Source of the DNA: CAZADS01 sp964483985 | GTDB lineage: Bacteria > Pseudomonadota > Alphaproteobacteria > Thalassobaculales > Thalassobaculaceae | Reading direction: 5' to 3' | Assembly (NCBI GenBank): GCA_964483985.1 | Contig: CAZADS010000071.1 | Location: forward strand, 1 to 9,676 | DNA: 9,676 nucleotides | In this document: piece after piece, positions 1 through 6,124 of the stretch | Position numbering within the stretch: the stretch's first letter is position 1 | How the letters are laid out: the number at the start of each line of letters is the position of its first letter | The notes under the pieces: model-generated | What the model was told of the DNA's origin: nothing | The model's input: the letters and a program-made list of their open reading frames with translations, nothing else | Database searches by the model: none | Program-made: the position numbers and the translations under genes

Positions 1-1319
1 CTCGTCAGAAGGACTGATTTTACAGCTAGGACTTCACGAACCATTGGGCCTTTCCCTCCCCCCGCCCCGCCGGGACCATGCATATGCATGGAACGCACTT
101 CAAAGCCGACTGCTTCTGCTGCCTTTTTATCACGGGCACGACCGGCAATCCTCAGACGAACTTCATAGGGCTCGGGTCGAGCGTTCACGTCTCCATGCAA
201 GCTCGACATACCTATCAAGTCTACGCGATAGTCCTCATAACTGAAACCTTGCATCGTTAGGCGCTCCCGAACAACCTCGGCAGCTATATTAGCTCTGCTA
301 ACTGCGTCGATACCACCGAAGGAAACTTCACCTTCGCCGATATACCCATCGGTATGACCAACCACAACTTTATAGGTTGGTGTACGTTGTCGAGCTTTTG
401 CACCGAAAACCGAAACCTGATCCACATCATCCTGAACGAACTCAACCTCCGTAATATCCAAAACACAATCTGGTGTTATATACGACGTCGGATCATGCAT
501 TTCATATAGCAGTTGTTCCGTACAAGTCATAACATCCAGGCGCCCACCCGAGCCCGGCGTTTTTTCAAGACGAACGATACCATTGCTTGACACTTCAGCG
601 ATGGGGTAACCCAATCGAGCTAAGTTAGGAACGTGTTTGCGTCCTGGCCATGCAAAACACCCTCCCGTAAGGGAGGAAGAACACTCCAAAAGGTGACCTG
701 TGACCGTTCCAATAGCGAGTTTCGATAGATCATCATAAGACCACCCAAACTCGGCCAACATTGGTGCTAGGAATAGAGACGGGTCAGCCACCCGCCCCGT
801 CAATATAACAGAAGCACCTGTTTTAATTGCTTTCGCAACAACGTCGGCTCCAAGATATGCATTGGCCGAAATTAAATTGGGTAGGATTGATTCCAATGGT
901 TCGCCTGTTTCTAAAATCCTAAGCTCTGGATGATCAGAAATAACATTTGCCACATCATCGCCTATTACAATCGCACACGGTATATCTCCGAGGCCTAAAT
1001 CCTTTGCTTCTTGCCGCATAGCCCGAGCGCCGCCTACCGGATTAGCTGCTCCCATATTACTAACAATACGGATACCATTTTTTTGACAAATAGGCAGAAC
1101 AGCTTGCAAACGTTGGTGAAGAGATGGCGTATAACCACGTTCTGGATCATACATTCTTGTTTGAGTTTCACGACCAATGGTACGTTCGGCCAGACATTCA
1201 AAAATTAAATAGTCCAACGCACCGAGTTCGGCTAATTCTATGGCTGGCGGTATTCTATCATCGGATTGCCCTGCGCCGCATCCAATTCTAATAATCTTTT
1301 CGCTAGGTTTATCTGTCAT
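1..1319 (-). CDS. AtuA-family (DUF1446) protein, 3' end cut by window edge
   Basis: This frame is open from an ATG at 1319 to the left edge, giving 439 visible codons and no stop, so the C-terminus lies outside the window. Seen: an N-terminal RIGCGAGQSDDR stretch (about residues 11-22), the ECLAERTIGR motif (41-50), SNMGAANPVGGARAM (about 87-101), a central LTGRVADPSLFLAPM stretch, and a Gly-rich stretch beginning MHMHGPGG near the cut. These are the usual landmarks of the acyclic terpene utilization AtuA family. AtuA is needed for citronellol/geraniol use in Pseudomonas, but its reaction is not settled and many relatives sit in unrelated acid-degradation clusters. The ATG overlaps the TGA of the CoA-transferase gene upstream (ATGA, 1316-1319). 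An AAAGG eight bases before the ATG serves as ribosome binding site. Cytoplasmic; no signal peptide or membrane helix. The family call is firm, the function is not. Confidence 0.86.
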   Translation of the reverse strand, partial: MTDKPSEKIIRIGCGAGQSDDRIPPAIELAELGALDYLIFECLAERTIGRETQTRMYDPERGYTPSLHQRLQAVLPICQKNGIRIVSNMGAANPVGGARAMRQEAKDLGLGDIPCAIVIGDDVANVISDHPELRILETGEPLESILPNLISANAYLGADVVAKAIKTGASVILTGRVADPSLFLAPMLAEFGWSYDDLSKLAIGTVTGHLLECSSSLTGGCFAWPGRKHVPNLARLGYPIAEVSSNGIVRLEKTPGSGGRLDVMTCTEQLLYEMHDPTSYITPDCVLDITEVEFVQDDVDQVSVFGAKARQRTPTYKVVVGHTDGYIGEGEVSFGGIDAVSRANIAAEVVRERLTMQGFSYEDYRVDLIGMSSLHGDVNARPEPYEVRLRIAGRARDKKAAEAVGFEVRSMHMHGPGGAGGGKGPMVREVLAVKSVLLT

Positions 1320-2530
1320 CTATTATACCTTTCCGGTCCATATGCTGCTCCGGTTTCTAGCATTTTTAGGATATCCAATTCCGAATAACCAGCCTCCGCT
1401 AACACCTTCCGTGTATCCGCTCCAAGTAATGGAGCATGACGAAAGTGCTGATGCTGCCCCCCGCTAAATCTATTAGCTGGTCGTGTTACTCGAATCTTTC
1501 CTTCGCTCGGATGGTTCTTCCGATTAAACAATTCGACATCTTCCAGATGAGGGTCTTCCAGCAGGTCTTCTATCGTGTTGTATCGTTGTGAAGGAACATC
1601 CAGTTTCTCGAAAATATCCAACCATTCCTTCGTAGTCTTTTTTCCTAAACCCTCGACTCGAACTTCGAAATACTCTTCGGCATTAGCAGTGCGGCTTGCG
1701 GCACTGCTAAATCTCGGGTCGGATTTTAGTTCTGGTCTTCCGATCGCATCGAAAAAAGCCGAGGCCTGCGCATCGGTATTTGGTCCAACGGTAATGTAGC
1801 CATCTTTTGTTGCTAGTGGCCTGTAATGAGGGCTCAATAAGCGGCCGTCACCTGTGGGACCTTCGGGAGGTTGGAACGTTGCGGCACCCATATGTTCCGA
1901 TGCAACAAAGGATGCCATGTTTTCAAACATTGGAACTTCTATCTCTTCTCCCATACCCGTTTTCTCTCGGCGAAACAGGGCAAACCCAATGGCTTGGGCG
2001 GCTATAAGGCCCGTGGTATGATCAGTCATGACCATGGGAACAAACCTTGGCTCCCCCGTTGCTCGATGAAGTGTTGCCGCAATGCCAGAAATGCTTTGAA
2101 TAATTGGATCATAGGCAGGTCTATTATAATAACGTCCGCCTTTTCCAAACCCTACGATCGAACAATAAATCAGCCGCGAATTTTGCTCGGCTAGATTCAG
2201 GTAATCCAATCCAATTCTAGCTAATGACCTGGGGCGTACGTTTGATAGAAATACATCGGCTTCCGCTATCAAACGGTGCATGGCTTCTAGCCCTTGCTTA
2301 TTCTTTAAATTGAGGCAAATAGATCTTTTATTTCTGTTAAAGTTTAAAAACTTTCCTGACATCCCAGGATTGCGGCTACCTTGAGCCATGGTCCGAAGCA
2401 GGTCTCCCTCTGGCGCCTCGACTTTAATGACTTCCGCACCGTAGTCGGCTAACGTTCTAGAGCAAATAGGGCCCACCACAATTGTGGTTTGATCAATAAC
2501 TTTAACACCACTTAATGGTCCTTGGCTCAT
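1316..2530 (-). CDS. CaiB/BaiF family III CoA-transferase (paralogue 1)
   Basis: A full-length 404-residue member; the family is usually about 380-430. Family III enzymes move CoA between carboxylic acids through an enzyme-bound aspartyl-CoA thioester intermediate. Seen: the N-terminal GPLSGVKVIDQTT start, the CoA-site stretch GAEVIKVEAPEGD (31-43), NKRSICLNLKN (67-77), NVRPR (97-101), and VPMVMTDHTTGL (164-175), in which Asp170 sits where the catalytic Asp (Asp169 of formyl-CoA transferase) is expected. FRREKTGMGEEIEVPM follows, and the family's HPSEG stretch lies near the C-terminus. It is the middle gene of a minus-strand operon: its ATG overlaps the hydratase stop by 4 bp and its own TGA overlaps the AtuA start by 4 bp. 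A Shine-Dalgarno sequence is weak here (only GGA about 11 bases upstream), so re-initiation after the hydratase gene is likely. Acid and CoA donor are unknown. An intramolecular transferase such as mesaconyl-CoA C1-C4 transferase is a possible alternative. Confidence 0.93.
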   Translation of the reverse strand: MSQGPLSGVKVIDQTTIVVGPICSRTLADYGAEVIKVEAPEGDLLRTMAQGSRNPGMSGKFLNFNRNKRSICLNLKNKQGLEAMHRLIAEADVFLSNVRPRSLARIGLDYLNLAEQNSRLIYCSIVGFGKGGRYYNRPAYDPIIQSISGIAATLHRATGEPRFVPMVMTDHTTGLIAAQAIGFALFRREKTGMGEEIEVPMFENMASFVASEHMGAATFQPPEGPTGDGRLLSPHYRPLATKDGYITVGPNTDAQASAFFDAIGRPELKSDPRFSSAASRTANAEEYFEVRVEGLGKKTTKEWLDIFEKLDVPSQRYNTIEDLLEDPHLEDVELFNRKNHPSEGKIRVTRPANRFSGGQHQHFRHAPLLGADTRKVLAEAGYSELDILKMLETGAAYGPERYNR

Positions 2531-3402
2531 TCAGCAAAATCCAAATCCATAATACCGCACTGAGCCCCCTCTTTGTCTGCAACCCAGCAATGCATTTTTC
2601 CATCCATCAACTCTGCACCGCATATATTCACTGTATCCCCAACATAAATAGGACGTGTAAGCCGCGTCGAAAATCCCTTAAGTTCACCAGGAGCCCGTTT
2701 TAGTGCTGCACTAGCAAGCAAAGTCATAGTCAAACCACCATTTTGCACCGTCGCTGGATAACCTTCTTCCTCACGAGCGTAATCCGCATCGTAATGAATC
2801 CGATGAGCGTTCCAAGTCACTGCTGAATATCTGAAAACGAATGCTTCTGTTAGCGTAACCCTGTCCACCCATACTGAATTGGTTGGAGCAGCAATAGGCG
2901 CTGTGACCTTACTTTTTTCTCCTGGACCTGGCATTTCCCTATAAACTGCATCGTTTTCATCGATCGCTATTACTTTCCCCTCACTCTCTATTACATCTCT
3001 TAACGTCAGAATGGCTATTCTTCCCGTCCTAGCAATTTTTGGAGTGATAGAAACAACCTCGGTTATTCTTTTGGCAGGGACACCGGTTTTAAGGACTCCC
3101 ATAATCTTAACACGGCGGCCCGCTCCCATTCTCCTAGGTAATGGAATCGGCGGCAATACGACACCAGGCTTCGGATGTCCATCCTGCCCAATATCTGATT
3201 GTCGAGTTATATTTGGAAAAAATAACCCAAACCAATGTGGTGGAAGAGGGGTTCCGACTCGGTAATTTTCTGGTTCTTCATCCAACATCCCAGCAATTCG
3301 TTGAACAACAGATAAACCAATTTCGTCTTCCACCACGCGCTTACTACCAACGTGAAGCGCTAGTGATTCGACTGAAGCCATAAAATCTTGGTCACTCTGC
3401 AT
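2527..3402 (-). CDS. HTD2-like / mesaconyl-C4-CoA hydratase-like hot-dog protein
   Basis: A 291-residue protein with the two-part hot-dog layout of the FAS1-like dehydratase / HTD2 family. The N-terminal half carries PPHWFGLFFPNITRQSDIG (54-72), GHPKPGVVLPPIPLPRRM (75-92) and a hydrophobic strand region to about 150. The C-terminal half carries the MaoC-like motif WNAHRIHYDADYAREEEGYP (197-216), with His200, His203 and Asp205 as candidate active-site or structural residues, then VQNGG and a final strand pair. Relatives hydrate enoyl-CoA or enoyl-ACP double bonds; Chloroflexus mesaconyl-C4-CoA hydratase belongs here, and relatives are often labelled itaconyl-CoA hydratase without proof. It is the first gene of the left operon, with a strong AGGAGG at 3411-3416 eight bases before the ATG, and its TGA overlaps the next start. 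The pairing with a CoA-transferase suggests hydration of a CoA thioester. Substrate unknown. Confidence 0.87.
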   Translation of the reverse strand: MQSDQDFMASVESLALHVGSKRVVEDEIGLSVVQRIAGMLDEEPENYRVGTPLPPHWFGLFFPNITRQSDIGQDGHPKPGVVLPPIPLPRRMGAGRRVKIMGVLKTGVPAKRITEVVSITPKIARTGRIAILTLRDVIESEGKVIAIDENDAVYREMPGPGEKSKVTAPIAAPTNSVWVDRVTLTEAFVFRYSAVTWNAHRIHYDADYAREEEGYPATVQNGGLTMTLLASAALKRAPGELKGFSTRLTRPIYVGDTVNICGAELMDGKMHCWVADKEGAQCGIMDLDFAE

Positions 3403-3410
3403 TAAAAAGA

Positions 3411-3416
3411 CCTCCT
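3411..3416 (-). promoter_or_regulatory. Strong Shine-Dalgarno site of the hydratase gene
   Basis: The minus strand reads AGGAGG, followed by an eight-base T-rich spacer and the ATG at 3402-3400. It is the strongest ribosome binding site I see in the window and fixes the start of the left operon. The two downstream genes start inside ATGA overlaps, so much of the operon's translation may depend on this one site. Confidence 0.85.
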
Positions 3417-3489
3417 AATGTTTTCTGGAAAATATTATGGTTTTTAACGATTGAGTATCGCGAACCTGATCTGTCCCGTTAGGTATTGG

Positions 3490-3562
3490 AAAATTTTAAC
3501 AAAACTATAAAACACAAAGTTAGTTGGGACATCTGTTTTATTGAAAGTTTGGTTAAAATTTT
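3490..3562. repeat. 11-bp inverted repeat in the divergent spacer
   Basis: AAAATTTTAAC at 3490-3500 is matched exactly, in inverted orientation, by GTTAAAATTTT at 3552-3562, with 51 bp between the arms (centres 62 bp apart, near six helical turns). The 7-base core TTTTAAC occurs a third time at 3442-3448, 52 bp before the first arm. This could be a set of operator half-sites for one regulator serving both operons. The arms are low in complexity and the spacer is AT-rich, so chance is a real alternative. Confidence 0.35.
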
Positions 3563-3580
3563 TAAAAGGATCGGAATATC

Positions 3581-4819
3581 ATGTCCACCATGCCAAAAGG
3601 CCCACTGCAAGGTATTCGGGTAATAGATCTTACAACAGTTATGCTTGGCCCATACTGTACGCAAATTCTTGGAGAAATGGGCGCAAATGTTATTAAGATT
3701 GAAACTCCTAGCGGCGATATAAACCGATGGACGGGGGAAACGCGCACGCCGGGGATGTCGTCCGGCCAACTTATGAAGGGGCGGAACAAACAAAGCATTA
3801 TCTTAAATCTGAAACTACCCCAAGCAAGAGAACCCTTCGAACGCCTCATTAGAAAAGCTGATGTTTTTGTGCATAACATTAGACCTAGAGCGGCAAGACG
3901 GTTGCAGATTGATTATGAAAGCATTTCCTCCATAAAATCAGATATTATTTACGCTATGGCCAGTGGATTTGGTGAGGACGGACCATTCGTGGACAAACCT
4001 GCATATGACGATCTGATACAAGGAGCCTCTGGTATAGCCTCCCTTTTTGGCAAAATCACCGGGACGCCGCGATACGTCCCAAGCGTCATAGCTGACAAAA
4101 CCACCGGATTGTTTTTAGCTAACTATATATCTATGGCCTTGTTCCATAGAGAAAGGACAGGGGAAGGGCAGAAATTACACGTCCCAATGTATGAAACCTT
4201 CGCGAGTTTTATTATAAACGAACATATGCAAGGCAGTACTTTTATACCCGCAACAGGCTCCCCCGGCTATTCGCGTATGTTGACGTCTCATAGACGTCCG
4301 TACGAGTCGTTAGATGGATTTGTATGCGTGGTTCCGTATACACAACGACATTGGCAAAATTTCTTCAACGTGACTGGTCATCCCGAACTCATTGACGATC
4401 CTCGCTTTCAAACGCAAACTTCTCGTACAGAAAACATAGATGCTCTTTATGGTTTTGTAGCAGAAGCTATCAAAACTCGAACTTCAGCAGAATGGATCGA
4501 GCTATTAACGGAGGCGGATATTCCGGTCGGCCCAATGAATAGTTTAGAAGATCTTTTCGATTGCCCTCATTTACAAGCTGTTAATATGTTTCCTGCTACG
4601 GAACATCCAACGGAGGGACGTATCTTGAATATAAAAGTCCCCGTCCAGTTATCTAAAACCCCAGGGGGCTTATATCGTCATGCGGAGACGCTGGGTCAAA
4701 GCACCAATGAAATACTAACTGAGCTTGGATTTAATGAGGAAGAAATAGAATATTTAGCCGAAACTGGAGTTACTAAACCCGAAATTAAAAATAATTCCCC
4801 TGATATTGAAGCTAAATGA
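3581..4819 (+). CDS. CaiB/BaiF family III CoA-transferase (paralogue 2)
   Basis: A full-length 412-residue family III CoA-transferase, first gene of the plus-strand operon. Seen: GPLQGIRVIDLTT (7-19), GANVIKIETPSGD (34-46), NKQSIILNLK (69-78), NIRPR (99-103), VPSVIADKTTGL (166-177) with Asp172 at the position of the catalytic Asp, FHRERTGEGQKLHVPM, and HPTEG near the C-terminus. It would form an acyl-CoA from a free acid with another CoA thioester as donor; placed directly upstream of two acyl-CoA dehydrogenase genes, it is a reasonable activating enzyme for their substrate. The ATG at 3581 has AAAGGA at 3565-3570, ten bases upstream; an in-frame ATG at 3590 is a less likely start. By eye it matches the minus-strand CoA-transferase at close to half of positions over the first 110 residues, so the two are clearly separate paralogues. 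Substrate unknown. Confidence 0.93.
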   Translation: MSTMPKGPLQGIRVIDLTTVMLGPYCTQILGEMGANVIKIETPSGDINRWTGETRTPGMSSGQLMKGRNKQSIILNLKLPQAREPFERLIRKADVFVHNIRPRAARRLQIDYESISSIKSDIIYAMASGFGEDGPFVDKPAYDDLIQGASGIASLFGKITGTPRYVPSVIADKTTGLFLANYISMALFHRERTGEGQKLHVPMYETFASFIINEHMQGSTFIPATGSPGYSRMLTSHRRPYESLDGFVCVVPYTQRHWQNFFNVTGHPELIDDPRFQTQTSRTENIDALYGFVAEAIKTRTSAEWIELLTEADIPVGPMNSLEDLFDCPHLQAVNMFPATEHPTEGRILNIKVPVQLSKTPGGLYRHAETLGQSTNEILTELGFNEEEIEYLAETGVTKPEIKNNSPDIEAK

Positions 4820-4878
4820 TAAATCAATGAAAATTTTTAGAAACGTCGGCGGTGTTATATCAACCGCTTCAAAGAAAA

Positions 4879-4907
4879 TTAAGGACTGTTTCCCTAATTT
4901 CTATACT
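4879..4907 (+). promoter_or_regulatory. Possible internal promoter before the dehydrogenase pair
   Basis: The 150-bp gap between the CoA-transferase stop and the first dehydrogenase (4820-4969) is long for an operon whose other junction overlaps. In it, TATACT (4902-4907, five of six to the -10 consensus) lies 17 bases after TTAAGG (4879-4884, three of six to the -35 consensus). A small imperfect dyad (GCGGT 4849-4853 with ACCGC 4863-4867, 9-base loop) lies upstream with no T-run, so it is not a convincing terminator. Separate or extra transcription of the dehydrogenases is possible. Confidence 0.3.
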
Positions 4908-4969
4908 GCTAAACCAATAACTAATGGTTCATAATTCTACTGTAGCAAAATATCAAAGAGGTTAAATTA

Positions 4970-6124
4970 ATGAAATACAGCTTCACAGAGGAACAAGAGG
5001 AATTTCGTTCTATCCTCCGTCGTTTCTTTGAAGATAAGTCGCCAACCTCTGAGGTGCGAAGATTGATGGCAACTGAAGACGGATGGGAACGAGAACGTTG
5101 GTTTGAAATAAATTCGGAGATGGGTCTCACCGCTTTGGCAATACCCGAGAAATATGGTGGCCAAGGATTTGGCACCTCGGAACAATGCATCGTTCTTGAA
5201 GAGATGGGCCGTGCGCTCCTTTGTGCACCATACTTTTCTACAGCTGTGTTAGCTGCATCTTCGGTTTTATACGCCGGGAAAGAACAAGACAAAGAATATC
5301 TTCTTCCGGAGATCGCATCCGGTAGATTGATAGCCACTTTAGCTTTCAAAGAAGAAAAATCCAGTTGGGATCCTGCTAGCGTCACAACCACAGCTAAACG
5401 TCAAGGGGGCACCTACTTTTTAGAAGGCACTAAAAATTATGTAGTAGATGGGCACACAGCCGATTTGATTTTAGTCTTGGCCAGAGCGCCGGAAAGCTCA
5501 GGGGCTGACGAACTATCATTATTCTTCGTCGAAAAGAATTCTCTGGGGCTAGATAAACAACCACTAACGTCACTAGACGAAACCCGAAAGCTGGCTAAGC
5601 TTTCTTTTAAAGATGTACCCGCCAAATTGCTAGGTGAAGAGGGTTCCGCCGGTAAAATCATGGAACGAATTTTGATTAATGCTACAATCTGTCTTTCTAA
5701 CGAAATGATTGGGGGAGCGGATCGTCTTCGCGAAGATGCTTTAGAATATGTAAAAATGCGAATGCAATTCGGCCGTTCAATAGCTTCATTTCAAGTCACT
5801 AAACACAAAGCAGCTGATATGTTAGCCGACGTAGAATTAGCCAAATCTGCCGCTTATTATGCCGCTGCAGCCTTTGATGACGGTGACGAGGATGTTGAAT
5901 CAGTAGCGTCACTAGCTAAAGCAGCCGCATCAGAGACCTATATCCAAACCGCAATCCAAGCAATACAAATGCATGGGGGCATTGGCTTTACATGGGATAA
6001 TAATACACATCTATGGTTTAAACGCGCAAAAAGCTCCGAGGTTTTTCTAGGAGATGCTAACTATCATAGGGAACGCATGCTGCAACATTGGACGCCGGAT
6101 GGGGATAGCCAAAATGAGCAATAA
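4970..6124 (+). CDS. Acyl-CoA dehydrogenase, subunit lacking a visible catalytic Glu
   Basis: A 384-residue acyl-CoA dehydrogenase with the three usual domains: N-terminal helices (about 1-120, including YGGQGFGTSEQCIVLEEMGRA), a beta domain (about 120-225) and C-terminal helices. The C-terminal part carries RMQFGRSIASFQVTKHKAADM (264-284) and QMHGGIGFTWDNNTHLWFKRA (333-353), both family signatures that contribute to FAD binding. The family reaction is FAD-dependent alpha,beta-dehydrogenation of an acyl-CoA, with electrons passed to ETF. Two features are odd. The usual beta-domain EPGSGSD-type motif is replaced by KEEKSSWDPAS (127-137). I also find no Glu at either known catalytic position: the C-terminal site reads FLGDAN (359-364), and the helix-G site near 238 reads INATI. 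This fits the FadE/ChsE-type heterotetramer, where the partner subunit supplies the base. The start has AAAGAGG (4955-4961) eight bases upstream. Its stop lies inside the next gene. Confidence 0.93.
   Translation: MKYSFTEEQEEFRSILRRFFEDKSPTSEVRRLMATEDGWERERWFEINSEMGLTALAIPEKYGGQGFGTSEQCIVLEEMGRALLCAPYFSTAVLAASSVLYAGKEQDKEYLLPEIASGRLIATLAFKEEKSSWDPASVTTTAKRQGGTYFLEGTKNYVVDGHTADLILVLARAPESSGADELSLFFVEKNSLGLDKQPLTSLDETRKLAKLSFKDVPAKLLGEEGSAGKIMERILINATICLSNEMIGGADRLREDALEYVKMRMQFGRSIASFQVTKHKAADMLADVELAKSAAYYAAAAFDDGDEDVESVASLAKAAASETYIQTAIQAIQMHGGIGFTWDNNTHLWFKRAKSSEVFLGDANYHRERMLQHWTPDGDSQNEQ
6101..6105 (+). promoter_or_regulatory. Shine-Dalgarno-like site that sets the second dehydrogenase start
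   Basis: GGGGA lies eight bases before the ATG at 6114, within the last codons of the upstream dehydrogenase. In-frame ATGs further upstream (6054, 6099) have no comparable site and would add residues that do not look like the family's N-terminus. I therefore choose 6114, which gives an 11-bp overlap with the upstream gene. Confidence 0.6.

Larger units (their letters stand above)
3403..3580. promoter_or_regulatory. Divergent intergenic promoter region
   Basis: A 178-bp AT-rich spacer separates the start codons of two divergent operons and must hold both promoters. I see no clean sigma-70 pair. The best minus-strand -10-like hexamer is CATAAT (complement of 3434-3439), which would give a leader of about 25 bases before the hydratase ATG, but nothing like TTGACA lies 16-18 bases upstream of it. 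On the plus strand, TATAAA at 3506-3511 follows TTGGAA (3486-3491) after only 14 bases, and TAAAAT at 3554-3559 has no partner. A shared regulator binding between the operons is plausible but not shown. Confidence 0.55.

Noticed and set aside
1871..2194. 107-codon plus-strand frame inside the minus-strand CoA-transferase
   Set aside because: Antisense shadow; the residue mix is irregular and no start signal is present.
3562..3879. 105-codon minus-strand frame over the start of the plus-strand CoA-transferase
   Set aside because: It lies antisense to a firmly identified gene, has no family resemblance, and its composition follows from the codons of the real gene.
4849..4867. Small dyad (GCGGT/ACCGC) as a transcription terminator after the plus-strand CoA-transferase
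   Set aside because: The stem is only 5 bp with a 9-base loop and no T-run follows, so intrinsic termination is not supported.
4921..5391. 156-codon minus-strand frame over the first dehydrogenase
   Set aside because: Antisense shadow of a well-supported acyl-CoA dehydrogenase, with no recognisable domain or ribosome binding site.
6054..6113. Longer N-terminus for the second dehydrogenase starting at 6054 or 6099
   Set aside because: The extra residues overlap the upstream gene by up to 71 bp, do not resemble the family N-terminus and lack a ribosome binding site; the ATG at 6114 has GGGGA at good spacing.
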